64,000 nt of DNA from Noviherbaspirillum pedocola (GCF_016632335.1 NZ_JAEPBG010000007.1:124001-188000), one strand, 5' to 3'. Numbered from the stretch's first letter, positions 42,920 to 52,610 are shown. Notes: generated by a model not told the origin, from the letters alone. Numbers and translations: made by a program.

Positions 42920-44113
42920 TCATGCGGAGAAATGCATTAACGCATTTGCAACTGCAGCAATTCGCGCCTCGCGTACGGCTTGCGGTATGCGTAGCGGTTC
43001 GCTTGGCCAACGTTCCCTGGTTTCGCCGGCAATCGCACCAGCGTCCACGCTGCGTGCTGCGTCAAGTGCGATGTGCAAGCGCTGTGCTTGTGGGAAAGAA
43101 GACAGCTCGCTGGTGGACGCCAATTGCGCACAGCGCGCCGCTTCCAGGCATTCCAGGAAACGTTCGGGCTTGCGGAAGGCGTCGCAACGCTCCAGCAGGG
43201 TGACCAGTTCAGCCGGCGTCGCGCCTGAAGAACCCGTGATTTGGCCGAATTCGCGCGCGGTCATCACTGCGAGGTCACGGCATTCATTCGGCGCCTTCAG
43301 GCGGCGGTTGACCGAGTCGACGGCCTTTGCGCCTTCCGGCAACGCGCCCAGCGCCTGCAGCATCGCGGCGTAGCGCACAGGCAGGGGCTCGGACAGCTGC
43401 GCCGCGACATCGACCACGCGCAGCATCTGCTCGCCGGCGCTGCCCGCTTCCTGGTCCGCATTCGAAGCGGGAAGCTGCCATAAGGATTCCACTTCCGGCA
43501 GCAGGCGAGCCAGCGCGCCGCAGCCGCGCAGCACCGCGAACATGCGCGAGGGTTGTTGCTCCATCAACCCGCGCGCCACTTCCTGCCACACCCGTTCCGG
43601 CACCAGCGCATCGACTTCGCCGGCCTCGACCATCGCGCGCATCAAGGCATTCGTTTCCGGGGCGACCAAGAAATCGGTGAAACGCGCCGCAAAACGCGCC
43701 AGGCGCAGGATGCGCACCGGGTCTTCGGCGAAGGCGTCGGACACATGGCGAAACAGGCGCGCCTGCAAATCGCGCTGGCCGCCGTGCGGATCGATGAGAA
43801 CACCGTTCTCGTCCTCGGCAATGGCATTGATGGTCAGGTCACGCCGCACCAGGTCCTGCTCCAGCGTCACGTCCGCCGCGGTATGGAACACGAAACCCTT
43901 GTAGCCGGGCGCGGTCTTGCGCTCGGTGCGCGCCAGCGCATATTCCTCACTGGTTTGCGGATGTAGAAAGACCGGGAAATCCTTGCCGACCGGACGAAAG
44001 CCGGCGCGGATCATGTCTTCCGGCGTGGCGCCGACGACTACATGGTCGCGATCCTGCACCGGCAAGCCCAGCAGGCGGTCGCGCACCGCGCCGCCGACCA
44101 CGTAGGTCTTCAT
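42920..44113 (-). CDS. cca: CCA tRNA nucleotidyltransferase with degenerate HD domain
   Basis: A 397-residue class II CCA-adding enzyme. The nucleotidyltransferase head is YVVGGAVRDRLLGLPVQDRD with the downstream ARTERKT and RRDLTINAIA. The tail corresponds to the HD phosphohydrolase domain of E. coli Cca, but the HDLGK motif reads QALGA and the earlier HT is EQ. Metal-dependent phosphodiesterase activity is therefore probably lost, while CCA addition should persist. It ends a minus-strand run slt / NDUFA9-like / GST / cca. Confidence 0.9.
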   Translation of the reverse strand: MKTYVVGGAVRDRLLGLPVQDRDHVVVGATPEDMIRAGFRPVGKDFPVFLHPQTSEEYALARTERKTAPGYKGFVFHTAADVTLEQDLVRRDLTINAIAEDENGVLIDPHGGQRDLQARLFRHVSDAFAEDPVRILRLARFAARFTDFLVAPETNALMRAMVEAGEVDALVPERVWQEVARGLMEQQPSRMFAVLRGCGALARLLPEVESLWQLPASNADQEAGSAGEQMLRVVDVAAQLSEPLPVRYAAMLQALGALPEGAKAVDSVNRRLKAPNECRDLAVMTAREFGQITGSSGATPAELVTLLERCDAFRKPERFLECLEAARCAQLASTSELSSFPQAQRLHIALDAARSVDAGAIAGETRERWPSEPLRIPQAVREARIAAVANALMHFSA

Positions 44114-44120
44114 TCCGGCT

Positions 44121-44834
44121 TCACTCCATGTCGAGTTCGAAACGCTCGATCACCTCGGTTTCAGCTTCGGCTTCGCGTATCCACTGGTCCACCGCCGGAT
44201 GATTCAGCAGGCGGTCGACATAGGCGCGCAGCGCCGGCGCGAGGAAGACGTCGTAGGTGATGAAACGGGTCGCGACCGGCGCGAAATAGGCGTCGGCAAT
44301 CGAAAAATCGCCGAATAGGAAATCGTAATGGCCGAAGTTCGCCAGGCAGGATTCCCAGATTTCACAGACCCGGCCGATGTCGCCCTGGGCTTCCGGCGTG
44401 CGTCCGCGCCCGGGCAGGCGCGCGCGGATATTCATCGTCATCGCGCTGCGCAAGCCCGGGAAACCCGAGTGCATCTCGGCGCAGATACTGCGCGCCAGCG
44501 CGCGGCCGACCATGTCCTGTGGCCACATATTCTTTTCCGGGAATTGCTCGGCCAGGTATTCGCAGATCGCCAACGAATCCCAGATGCTGGTTTCCCGCGT
44601 CACCAGCACCGGCACCCGGCCTGACGAAGAATAGATGGCGATCTTGTTGCCGGTGTCCGGCTGGTCCAGCGGAATGCGGATTTCCTGGAACGGGATACCA
44701 AAGGCCGTCATCGTGACCCAGGCGCGCATCGACCAGGACGAATAATTCTTGTTGGCGATCACCAGCTTGTAAGCGGAATTCTCGGCGGCAGAAAGTGTGG
44801 CGGTCAGGGTCGGATCGAGTACGGTGGATTGCAT
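44121..44834 (-). CDS. Glutathione S-transferase-like protein
   Basis: A 237-residue two-domain protein. The thioredoxin-fold N-terminus has NKNYSSWSMRAWV (catalytic Ser/Tyr region) and GRVPVLV with the cis-Pro, then ETSIWDSLAICEYLAE (glutathione gamma-Glu contact). The all-helical C-domain ends with FGDFSIADAYFAPV. The function is likely detoxification. Located 7 bases upstream of cca. Confidence 0.88.
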   Translation of the reverse strand: MQSTVLDPTLTATLSAAENSAYKLVIANKNYSSWSMRAWVTMTAFGIPFQEIRIPLDQPDTGNKIAIYSSSGRVPVLVTRETSIWDSLAICEYLAEQFPEKNMWPQDMVGRALARSICAEMHSGFPGLRSAMTMNIRARLPGRGRTPEAQGDIGRVCEIWESCLANFGHYDFLFGDFSIADAYFAPVATRFITYDVFLAPALRAYVDRLLNHPAVDQWIREAEAETEVIERFELDME

Positions 44835-44870
44835 GGCAGGGTCGAGGCTGGAGAAAATCGGTGCGGCGCC

Positions 44871-45830
44871 TCAGGCGTGGTGCCTGGTGTGCTCGTAGCC
44901 GGTCGGGGAAACTTGCGGGCCGATATAGAAAGGGGCGACATCTTCGATGGCGGTCGGCATGGTCACGGTGCCGGGCGCGGCGACATTGTCCACGCGCATC
45001 GAATCGAGATTGTCACGGCTCATCACCGGGCCGCCCGGCGCATGCTCGAGGAACCAGGCCTGCAAGCGCGCCAGTCCGTTCGGCAGCCCGATCACCGGCC
45101 GCGAATGGCCGCTGTACTGCCCGGCCAGGCGCACCAGTTCGCGCAGCGTGTAGACCTTGGGCCCGACCAGCTCGATCACGCGGCCATAGCTGTCATGGTC
45201 TTCCAGCGCCTCGACAAAGGCGCCGACCACATCCTCGACATACACCGGCTGGAATTTCGCATCGGCGCCGCCCAGCGGGATGAAAGGGAAACGGCCCTGC
45301 AGCTGCGCGAACATGTTGAGAAAACTGTCGCCCTCGCCGAACACCACCGACGGCCGGAAGATCGTCGTGCGCAGCATCGGATCGGACAGGGCGGCCAGTT
45401 CGCCGGCCGCCTTGGAACGCAGGTACATCGACGGTCCGTTATCCGACGCGCCCAGCGCGCTCATGTGCAGATAGCGCCGCACGCCGGCCGCGCGGCAGGC
45501 GGCTACCACCTTGCGCGGCAATTCCACGTGCGCGCGCGCGAAGTCGGGGCCGTAAGGATGGCCGCGCCGCGAATGCAGCACGCCGACCAGGTTGATCACT
45601 GCATCGCAGCCCGCGGCCAGCCGCGCCAGCGTCGCCTCATCGTGAATATCCGCCTGCAGCGCTTCCACGCCCGGCAGCATGATCAGATGCCGCGCATGGG
45701 TTTCGCGCCGCGTCGGCAGCAGCACGCGCCGCCCGTCGTCCACCAGGCGCGCCACCAGGCGGCTACCGATGAAGCCGGTGCCGCCCAGCACCAGCAACTT
45801 GTCGCAACGGGAAGCGGTGAGCAGTCGCAT
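44871..45830 (-). CDS. NDUFA9-like NAD(P)-binding atypical SDR protein
   Basis: A 319-residue Rossmann-fold protein: LLVLGGTGFIGSRLVARLVD at the N-terminus, then INLVGVL and HMSALGA, with YLRSKAAGE in the position of the SDR YxxxK. This matches the complex I NDUFA9-like family of extended/atypical SDRs. Its ATG overlaps the lytic transglycosylase stop by one base (ATGA), so the two are coupled. Confidence 0.85.
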   Translation of the reverse strand: MRLLTASRCDKLLVLGGTGFIGSRLVARLVDDGRRVLLPTRRETHARHLIMLPGVEALQADIHDEATLARLAAGCDAVINLVGVLHSRRGHPYGPDFARAHVELPRKVVAACRAAGVRRYLHMSALGASDNGPSMYLRSKAAGELAALSDPMLRTTIFRPSVVFGEGDSFLNMFAQLQGRFPFIPLGGADAKFQPVYVEDVVGAFVEALEDHDSYGRVIELVGPKVYTLRELVRLAGQYSGHSRPVIGLPNGLARLQAWFLEHAPGGPVMSRDNLDSMRVDNVAAPGTVTMPTAIEDVAPFYIGPQVSPTGYEHTRHHA

Positions 45831-47794
45831 CAGAAGGCGTCTCCGTTATTGCCGCCGTCATAGCCCTTCGGCGCGACTGTTCCCAGCCTGGCCTTCAGCG
45901 ATTGCGGCTTGTTGTCGAACAGTGCGGCGTAGTAGGTGGCGTTGGACATCACGTTCTTCACATAGCCGCGGGTTTCATCGAAAGGGATGGTTTCGGCAAA
46001 GATTGCGCCTTCCACCGGCCGGGTCAGCGTCGCGCGCCAGGCTTTCGGACGTTTCGGACCGGCATTGTAGGCCGCAGTCGCTAGCGGCTGCGAACCATCC
46101 AGCGATTGCAGCACGAAATTCAGGTAGTTCGTCCCCAGCAGGATGTTGGTGTTGACGTCATTGATCTGCCCGGCGCTGAAGCCAGCCAGGCCGATCTTGC
46201 GCGCCACTTCCCTGGCGGTGCCGGGCATGATCTGCATCAGGCCGGAGGCGCCGACATGCGAACGCGCCGCCATCACGAAACGCGATTCCTGGCGGATCAG
46301 GCCATACACCCAGGCTCGGTCCAGGCCGAGCATTTGCGTGTTGCTATGCATGATGTCGTTGAACGGCGCCGGGAAGCGCTGCGTGAAGTCCACCTCGATC
46401 TTGGTGCGGTCAGAGGTATTGACCATGCGGTCGAGCAGATTGTTCTGCCGCGCGAATTCGGCCGCGGCCAGATGCTGGCGCTCGTTCATCCGGCGCAATT
46501 CCCAGTTCCATTCGCGATAGCCTTCGAAGCGCATGTTCATGTCGAAAAACTGCATCGCGCGCCGGAATCCGGCGTTCTGCGCCATCACGGCGACTTCCTC
46601 GTCGGTAGGCGCCACCGCGCGCGGCGGGATCGTGATCTTCTGGCCGAGTTCTTCCAGCGCGAGCTGGCCGTAGAAATTGGTCTGCTTGGCGATGCTCTGG
46701 AATTTTTCCTCGGCGCCGGTCTTGTCGCCTTGTGCCTTGAGGGCGCGGCCGAGCCAGTAGGTCCATGCCGGATCTTTCTTCAATGCGGCCGGCATCGCCT
46801 CGATGCCGGTGCGCACCATCGTCCAATCACCGGCGCGCAGCGCACTGCGCACCCACCATTGATAGCCTTCCGGCGACAGCGGCGCGCCGGCCGCCTTTTT
46901 CCAGTATTCGAGCGCCACCGGCTGCAGCGACTTGGCCGATTGCAGCGCGATTGCCGACCAGCCGATTGCCACTTCCTGCGGTGACAGGTACGACGAGCCG
47001 CCGAGCAGCGCCGCGCCGGCCGCGTCGATATCGTTGCGCGCAACCCGGCCGACCGCGAGCAGGAAGGCTTCATGCACGGCGCGTGGACCGCTTGCGCTGC
47101 GCGCGAAAATCGCCGCCGGCTTGTCCAGCGCCTGCGCGACCAAGCCTTCCGGCGCATCGGTGGCCAGCGACAGCTTGCGCGCCGCGCCGAGCTGATTCGA
47201 TTCCGCCGCCAATCGCACCTGGTACCAGGCATCGTCGGCGCTGAACTGGCCGCGCTCGACCAGCGCCAGCACCAGTGCCGGGCAGGCGTCGCCGTACTGA
47301 TTCGGCGAGACCAGCAGCGCGCGCGCCTCGGCGGAGACATTCTGGCCGCGGTCGAGCTTGGACATCAGCGCGTAGCATTTGACCTGGGTGTCGTCATCGA
47401 GCGCGAATTGCGGATACTGCTCGTCGAAGGTTTCCCAGTCGCCCACGCGACCGAGTTCGAGTAGCCAGTCATTACGCAGCCGGTCGGCGATCGCAGTGCC
47501 GTCGTAGCGCTTGAGGAAATCGCGGATGGCGGCCGTCGGCAGCGGCGTGAGCTTCAGCTGCGGCTTCAGGCGGTAGTACTCGATATACGAAGGAATGGAG
47601 AAATTGGACAGGCGCGACGCCAGGTCCAGCGCCTTGGTCGCATCGTCGCGGCGGGCGGCGTCGCGCAGCGCGCCGAACATATCCTCGTCACTGGCATAGA
47701 GCTCGGCCTTGCGCGGCGGCTGCGCCTGCGCGGCGGGAATCGAGGCGAAAGCACAAGCGGCCAGGAATGCGGCGCTCCATTTGCGGGGGAACAT
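45830..47794 (-). CDS. slt: Soluble lytic murein transglycosylase (Slt70-like)
   Basis: A 654-residue periplasmic enzyme. It has a signal peptide (SAAFLAACAFASIPAAQA), a long helical superhelix (about 40-480) and a C-terminal lysozyme-like domain with the catalytic Glu in YGLIRQESRFVMAARS, GLMQIMPGTA and ATAAYNAGP. It cleaves peptidoglycan to anhydromuropeptides. First gene of the slt / NDUFA9-like / GST / cca run. Confidence 0.93.
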   Translation of the reverse strand: MFPRKWSAAFLAACAFASIPAAQAQPPRKAELYASDEDMFGALRDAARRDDATKALDLASRLSNFSIPSYIEYYRLKPQLKLTPLPTAAIRDFLKRYDGTAIADRLRNDWLLELGRVGDWETFDEQYPQFALDDDTQVKCYALMSKLDRGQNVSAEARALLVSPNQYGDACPALVLALVERGQFSADDAWYQVRLAAESNQLGAARKLSLATDAPEGLVAQALDKPAAIFARSASGPRAVHEAFLLAVGRVARNDIDAAGAALLGGSSYLSPQEVAIGWSAIALQSAKSLQPVALEYWKKAAGAPLSPEGYQWWVRSALRAGDWTMVRTGIEAMPAALKKDPAWTYWLGRALKAQGDKTGAEEKFQSIAKQTNFYGQLALEELGQKITIPPRAVAPTDEEVAVMAQNAGFRRAMQFFDMNMRFEGYREWNWELRRMNERQHLAAAEFARQNNLLDRMVNTSDRTKIEVDFTQRFPAPFNDIMHSNTQMLGLDRAWVYGLIRQESRFVMAARSHVGASGLMQIMPGTAREVARKIGLAGFSAGQINDVNTNILLGTNYLNFVLQSLDGSQPLATAAYNAGPKRPKAWRATLTRPVEGAIFAETIPFDETRGYVKNVMSNATYYAALFDNKPQSLKARLGTVAPKGYDGGNNGDAF

Positions 47795-47897
47795 CGGTTT
47801 TTGCCTTCTTTTTCAACGAACTTCGGGGCCGACTAGAATAGCATGCCGCCATGCATGAAAAACCGCGGTTGTTGCACCCAGGCACAGGAAAAATCGG

Positions 47898-48446
47898 ATG
47901 TTGTCAAAAGCGGAATTAAGGAAATTTTTACTGGATGCGCGCATGCGCTTAAGCATGGAAGAGCGCACGGAAAAGGACTTTGCGATCGGTCAGCGGCTGC
48001 TGGCTTTGCTAGAGGCGAATCCGGTGAGCAGTCTGGGCATTTACTGGCCGATCATGGCCGAGCCGGACTTGCGGCCGGCTTACGAGGCTTTAACGGCGCG
48101 TGGCGTGGAACTGGCCTTGCCGGTGGTGAAGGAGAAAAATGCGCCGCTGCTGTTTTGTGCATGGAGGCCGGGGGATGCGCTGGAACGGGATGCGCACAAA
48201 ATTCCGGTGCCGGCGAATCAAAGTCGTTTGGTAGAACCTGGAATGCTGCTGCTTCCCTGTGTCGGCTTTAATGCGCGACGCTTCAGGCTGGGTTATGGCG
48301 CGGGGTATTACGATCGGACGCTGGCTTCTTTGTTAAACCCGCCTCGCACGGCGGGGATCGCTTATGCGCTGTGCGAGGCGGGGTTTGTGGAGGATGCGCA
48401 TGATGTGGCGATGGATTGGGTGATTACCGAAGATGGTCTCGAATAG
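47898..48446 (+). CDS. 5-formyltetrahydrofolate cyclo-ligase
   Basis: A 182-residue enzyme of folate metabolism that converts 5-formyl-THF to 5,10-methenyl-THF using ATP. Typical motifs are an N-terminal KAELRKFLLDAR helix and the ATP-binding loop FNARRFRLGYGAGYYDRTL. Convergent with the type III chaperone gene, 23 bases away. Confidence 0.92.
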   Translation: MLSKAELRKFLLDARMRLSMEERTEKDFAIGQRLLALLEANPVSSLGIYWPIMAEPDLRPAYEALTARGVELALPVVKEKNAPLLFCAWRPGDALERDAHKIPVPANQSRLVEPGMLLLPCVGFNARRFRLGYGAGYYDRTLASLLNPPRTAGIAYALCEAGFVEDAHDVAMDWVITEDGLE

Positions 48447-48469
48447 ATTGAGCATCGATAAAATCCGCT

Positions 48470-48940
48470 TCAACCAGGCAATAGTCCATTTGCAAGAACT
48501 GACAGACGGTTCTCTGCAAAACCGTCGGAGGAACGGCTTAGTCCATCGAGTTCTTCGCGAATTTTTTCCACCGCTGCAGCCATTCTCTCAACGTGCGTCA
48601 CAAGTCTTTGTCCGTTCAAGGTTTCCAGTTCCAGTCGCGCACACGCCATGAACTCTCCAGTTCCGCTGTCAAGTGCAAATGCCGTACCCAAACTCCGGTC
48701 TTGAAAGAGATTTGCCTCCAGCAATAATCGCAAAGCAGTCTCTCCACCGGCAAAGGGAGCTGGCCCAATCGAAGAATAAAGGTGAAGAACATTTTGATTA
48801 GGGTCGTGCTCGAAGTCGATCAGCATCGCGCCATCAAGTTGAAGACGGGCCATGCCTCGTTCATCCAGAGCGAAATTTGGCAAATTGGCTAAAGCGGCGA
48901 AATCAGAAATCACATCCATGGCATTCACCTTTTTCTTCAT
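48470..48940 (-). CDS. CesT-family type III secretion chaperone
   Basis: A 156-residue acidic protein. The pattern is that of class I chaperones: an N-terminal helix (FAALANLPNFALDE), antiparallel strands (ARLQLDGAMLIDFEHD, VLHLYSSIG), then LRLLLEANLFQ and a strand GTAFALDSGTGEFMACARLE, closing in a long helix. Its ATG follows the stop codon of the 757-residue gene with no gap, so the two are one unit. A start at 48919 is also possible. Class I chaperones normally bind one neighbouring effector. Confidence 0.82.
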   Translation of the reverse strand: MKKKVNAMDVISDFAALANLPNFALDERGMARLQLDGAMLIDFEHDPNQNVLHLYSSIGPAPFAGGETALRLLLEANLFQDRSLGTAFALDSGTGEFMACARLELETLNGQRLVTHVERMAAAVEKIREELDGLSRSSDGFAENRLSVLANGLLPG

Positions 48941-51214
48941 TTAATCTTCTATTGTTTGGACCTGTTTTATCGGCCCCTTATTTTTTTCGCTTGCATTACG
49001 CAAACGGTGATATCCACCGACTTCGGGCTCACGCTCAGTTATATGCCCCGAAAACTCATATTCCCCCAATATAGGCGCACTTACATTACCACTTTCATCC
49101 ACCAGGAATTCCGCCTCGAGAAAGAAGGATGAAGTATTTTTATCCAAGTTGAATATCCCCCCACCTATGACTTCAAGCGCCTGACTCAATTCCTCGTTAC
49201 ACATTGCAAATTTCACCGAAACCTGTCCATTTTCAAGGCGGGAAAGGTTAAAAACAAAATCCGACTTCGTCGGCACCAAGCTAGATTCATCCGGTGATGC
49301 GACACTCATCGATTCCGGCTTCTTCAATTTATCAGAAGACAATTTGAGGAGCGGCTCGCGTATAAACACCTCTTGTATTGAATTGCTGGGGGCTTGATTC
49401 AAAATCATCATCAACGATCCAGCCTGATCGTAATTATTTTTGGTGATATTCAATATTTTCTTGTGTGCGCGACTTATCATGGCTTCACGACTGTAACCGC
49501 TGGAACCCAAGAATGGTTTCCCATCAAAAAATATACTGAGATCCCGAGGCACATCTTGAGCAAACGCTTTATGCGTATCCTCCACTTTCCTGGCATCAAG
49601 CGGAGCGCTTTTTATCGCTCCGACTCTTTGTTGAATGGATGCAGACCAAGACTTCCCAAAATCGTCCAGGTTAACTCCATCATCGCCACTGTCTTTTGTT
49701 TTTAGTTGCTTCCCGCTCAAAAACTTAAAAACTCTCTCGGCTTTTCTAAACGCCATCGGAGAAATTTGTTCTTGCGCAGACGTACTTTCAATATCAACCT
49801 CAAACACCTCGAACAAGCAATTCAACAACTTGACGAATTCATTACTATGTCCCCCTCCCTCTTTCAGCAACGCAGCACGAAGAGTAATCAGACGCCGAAC
49901 ACAGCCATCTGACGTCAAATTTATCTTTTCAATAGGGTCAAAACCATCAAATAATTTCTTAAGAATTTCGGATGGGCTGGACTGCGGGAACATTAATTGT
50001 TGTTTTCCGACGTAGCTCTTCAATTTGAAAATTCCTTCATACATACGCATAAAACTATTCTCAGAGCAACTGAATAGCAGCGCATTTCTCACTGCATGGT
50101 CAGGCATGAAAGGTTTTTTTATCGCATGTATTGGACTTCTTTTTTTATATTCGTCAGCTAGTTTTTTGGTGAACGGGGATTTTGGGTAAGCATCTTTGCC
50201 GAGCTTCATCAGTTCCGTCAGCTCATCATCGTAAAGGCGCTCGGGGAGCTTGCATTTGGCATTGAAATCAGCTTCACGCTGCTTCTGGCGCATTTTTAGC
50301 TTTTCAGTAAGATTTCGCGAAAGATCCAGCTTGATCTGTTGACTGGCCTCTTCCCACCAATTTTTCTTACTCGGATTCATCCCAAGAGTACTAGCCAACA
50401 TAGATTCACATTTACCAAAAACAGTATCATTCCCAATGCTAGCTTCAAGCAAAGCAAACTTTGCTTTTACGCTTGCTTGACTCCAAAGTATATCGAACTG
50501 CTGTTTGATTTCAGAGGAGATATCAAACCCACCATGGACCTTAAGCTCCATAACGACATCTTGTAAAAGATCGCCATTCACATCTCCATTCGATGCAGCA
50601 CTAAAAAGATATTCCAACGGTTTTCGCATGGATTGAGCAACACAGCTTTTCACTGCATTTTCAAGGTGATCTACGACGCCATGACTTCTACAGAAAAGCT
50701 CATTGTCCTTTTTTATCTTCGTGAGCGCATTCCGGACGTTTAACTCCTGCTCCGCACTCAGACCAGAAAAATGTTTGGCCAATATTTCAGGAAACAATTT
50801 TGCTTTTTCACTTGTATAGCCGCACAAAGCTGATGCCGCCTCAAAACTGTGCTGCAGCTTTTTCCAAAGCCGTGCATCCTTTTTTGGATCAAACTTTCCC
50901 TGCTTCTCCATCAAGAATCGGATCACTTCCCCAATGTCACGGGACAGGTCCGCTATTGCATGTCTCTCATGCATGGAGCGACGCGCTTCGGTACGCAAGG
51001 TCGTCAGATTTTCGAAATGTCTTTCAAAAAAGCTGCGGATATAGGACAAGCGACTCGGCCTGAAAATCGCTCTGGGTTGCGGCGCGGATTGCTGAACGAG
51101 CGTTCGCGTTCCAATAAATCCAAGCCTCTCTTCATTGTTCAATGCAGGCGCAATGGAATCGGCGAAGGATTGCGCAGGAATTTGGCTTCTTGCTTGTATA
51201 ACGGATGAGCTCAT
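48941..51214 (-). CDS. Candidate type III effector of unknown family
   Basis: A 757-residue soluble protein that I do not recognise. The N-terminus (about 1-40) is Ser/Gln/Ala-rich and lacks a signal peptide, like a type III secretion signal. Residues about 60-400 are helical and Lys-rich, a Ser/Lys middle follows, and residues about 680-740 are strand-rich (FFLEAEFLVDESGNVSAPIL). No catalytic motif is obvious. The DNA is AT-rich (22 G+C of 60 bases at 49201-49260, against 45 of 60 at 53281-53340), which suggests horizontal transfer. A CesT chaperone gene follows immediately. Effector status is inferred. Confidence 0.72.
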   Translation of the reverse strand: MSSSVIQARSQIPAQSFADSIAPALNNEERLGFIGTRTLVQQSAPQPRAIFRPSRLSYIRSFFERHFENLTTLRTEARRSMHERHAIADLSRDIGEVIRFLMEKQGKFDPKKDARLWKKLQHSFEAASALCGYTSEKAKLFPEILAKHFSGLSAEQELNVRNALTKIKKDNELFCRSHGVVDHLENAVKSCVAQSMRKPLEYLFSAASNGDVNGDLLQDVVMELKVHGGFDISSEIKQQFDILWSQASVKAKFALLEASIGNDTVFGKCESMLASTLGMNPSKKNWWEEASQQIKLDLSRNLTEKLKMRQKQREADFNAKCKLPERLYDDELTELMKLGKDAYPKSPFTKKLADEYKKRSPIHAIKKPFMPDHAVRNALLFSCSENSFMRMYEGIFKLKSYVGKQQLMFPQSSPSEILKKLFDGFDPIEKINLTSDGCVRRLITLRAALLKEGGGHSNEFVKLLNCLFEVFEVDIESTSAQEQISPMAFRKAERVFKFLSGKQLKTKDSGDDGVNLDDFGKSWSASIQQRVGAIKSAPLDARKVEDTHKAFAQDVPRDLSIFFDGKPFLGSSGYSREAMISRAHKKILNITKNNYDQAGSLMMILNQAPSNSIQEVFIREPLLKLSSDKLKKPESMSVASPDESSLVPTKSDFVFNLSRLENGQVSVKFAMCNEELSQALEVIGGGIFNLDKNTSSFFLEAEFLVDESGNVSAPILGEYEFSGHITEREPEVGGYHRLRNASEKNKGPIKQVQTIED

Positions 51215-51349
51215 GATGGGAAGCGGACTTGGTCCTGAGAAGAGTGCTTCCTTGAGTATCAGCGTCGAAAAAATGGTTCGCGATTTCGCAATCGCTCGGA
51301 CCTGAAGGCTGGCCGGATAAAAAAACCGGACTTAGGCAGGAAATGGAAG

Positions 51350-51380
51350 GGATCGCGACATCCGGCAGATATCGCGATCC
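51350..51380 (-). terminator. Hairpin terminator candidate downstream of metF
   Basis: In minus sense a 13-base arm GGATCGCGATATC pairs with GATGTCGCGATCC around a short loop, 17 bases after the metF stop, followed by a T/C-rich stretch (TTCCATTTCC). One mismatch lies in the stem. Confidence 0.55.
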
Positions 51381-51396
51381 TTGATGAAGAGGAGAA

Positions 51397-52245
51397 TCAG
51401 CCGCTCAAACCCAGCCGCTGCCAGATCTCGGTCGTCGGACCGGCCTGGTTCAAAGTATAGAAATGCAGGCCCGGCGCGCCGCCCGCCAGGAGGCGTTCGC
51501 ACAACTGCGTCACCACATCCAGCCCAAACGCCTTCAGCGACTCGACATCGTCGCCAAAACTCGCCAGCTTCAGCCGGATCCAGCGTGGAATCTCGGCGCC
51601 GCACATGTCGGAGAAGCGCACCAGCTGCGCGTAATTCGTGATCGGCATGATGCCGGCCACGATGGGCACGTCCACGCCCTGCTTTCTCGCATCGTCGACG
51701 AAACGGAAATACGCGTCGGCGTTGTAGAAGTACTGGGTGATCGCCGCATCCGCGCCGGCACGCACCTTGCTGACGAAATGGCGCAGGTCATCCTCCGGCG
51801 ATTTCGCCTGCGGATGGCTTTCCGGATAGGCCGCGGCTTCGATGTGGAACCAGTCGCCGGTTTCCTGGCGAATGAAGGCGATCAGCTGTTCCGCATACAC
51901 AAATTCGCCGGACGACGCCTCCAGCCGGCCGTAGCCGCTCGGCAGATCGCCGCGCAACGCCACCACCCGCCGCACATCGTGCGCCTTGTACTCGGCCAGC
52001 ATCGCGCGCAATTCATCGCGGTCGCGGCCGATGCAGGACAGGTGCGGCGCGGCGTCGTGGCCTTCGGCCTTGATCTCGAACACGGTGTCACGGGTGCCGG
52101 CCTGGGTAGATCCGCCGGCGCCGAAGGTCACCGAGAAATAGCGCGGCTGCAGTTCCGCCAGCTTGGCGCGAGTGGCGCGCAGCTTTTGCGCGCCTTCCGG
52201 CGTCTTCGGCGGAAAAAGTTCGATGCTGTAAATCTTGTCGGACAT
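51397..52245 (-). CDS. metF: Methylenetetrahydrofolate reductase
   Basis: A 282-residue FAD TIM-barrel enzyme. The N-terminal YSIELFPPKTPEG, FSVTFGAGGST and HLSCIGRD are typical of MetF, as are RVVALRGDLP and AITQYFYNADAYFRF. It makes 5-methyl-THF for methionine synthesis and sits downstream of ahcY in the methyl cycle. ATG 52245 is two bases from the preceding YvlD-like gene stop. Confidence 0.95.
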   Translation of the reverse strand: MSDKIYSIELFPPKTPEGAQKLRATRAKLAELQPRYFSVTFGAGGSTQAGTRDTVFEIKAEGHDAAPHLSCIGRDRDELRAMLAEYKAHDVRRVVALRGDLPSGYGRLEASSGEFVYAEQLIAFIRQETGDWFHIEAAAYPESHPQAKSPEDDLRHFVSKVRAGADAAITQYFYNADAYFRFVDDARKQGVDVPIVAGIMPITNYAQLVRFSDMCGAEIPRWIRLKLASFGDDVESLKAFGLDVVTQLCERLLAGGAPGLHFYTLNQAGPTTEIWQRLGLSG

Positions 52246-52247
52246 GG

Positions 52248-52586
52248 TTATCTCAGCAACAGGGAAGACAGTCCCCAGGAGATGATGCTGTAAATCAGCG
52301 CGCCCAAGATCGCCGAACCAAAGCCGGCCACCGCGAATCCGCCCACCAGGTTCGCCACCAGCCAGAACATCAGGCCGTTGATGATGAAGATGAACAGGCC
52401 CAGCGTCAGTACGGTCACCGGCAGCGTCAGCACCACCAGGATCGGCCGGATCAGGGTGTTGACCAGCGCCAGGATAGCGGCGGCGACGAGCGCCGTTCCT
52501 ATGCTCTGGATGTACACCGAGCGCAGCAGGTAAGGCACCAGGAACAGGGCGATGGCATTGATGATCCAGGCGAGCAGCAGGCGCAT
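52248..52586 (-). CDS. YvlD/phage-holin-IV-type small membrane protein
   Basis: A 112-residue hydrophobic protein with four predicted transmembrane segments: ILALVNTLIRPILVVLTLPV and LTLGLFIFIINGLMFWLVA are the PF04020 signature. Despite the holin label this family is chromosomal. Found between ahcY and metF, as in other Burkholderiales. Cotranscription with metF is likely. Confidence 0.85.
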   Translation of the reverse strand: MRLLLAWIINAIALFLVPYLLRSVYIQSIGTALVAAAILALVNTLIRPILVVLTLPVTVLTLGLFIFIINGLMFWLVANLVGGFAVAGFGSAILGALIYSIISWGLSSLLLR

Positions 52587-52610
52587 GCATCCTCCTTGAG
52601 GGACGACGAA

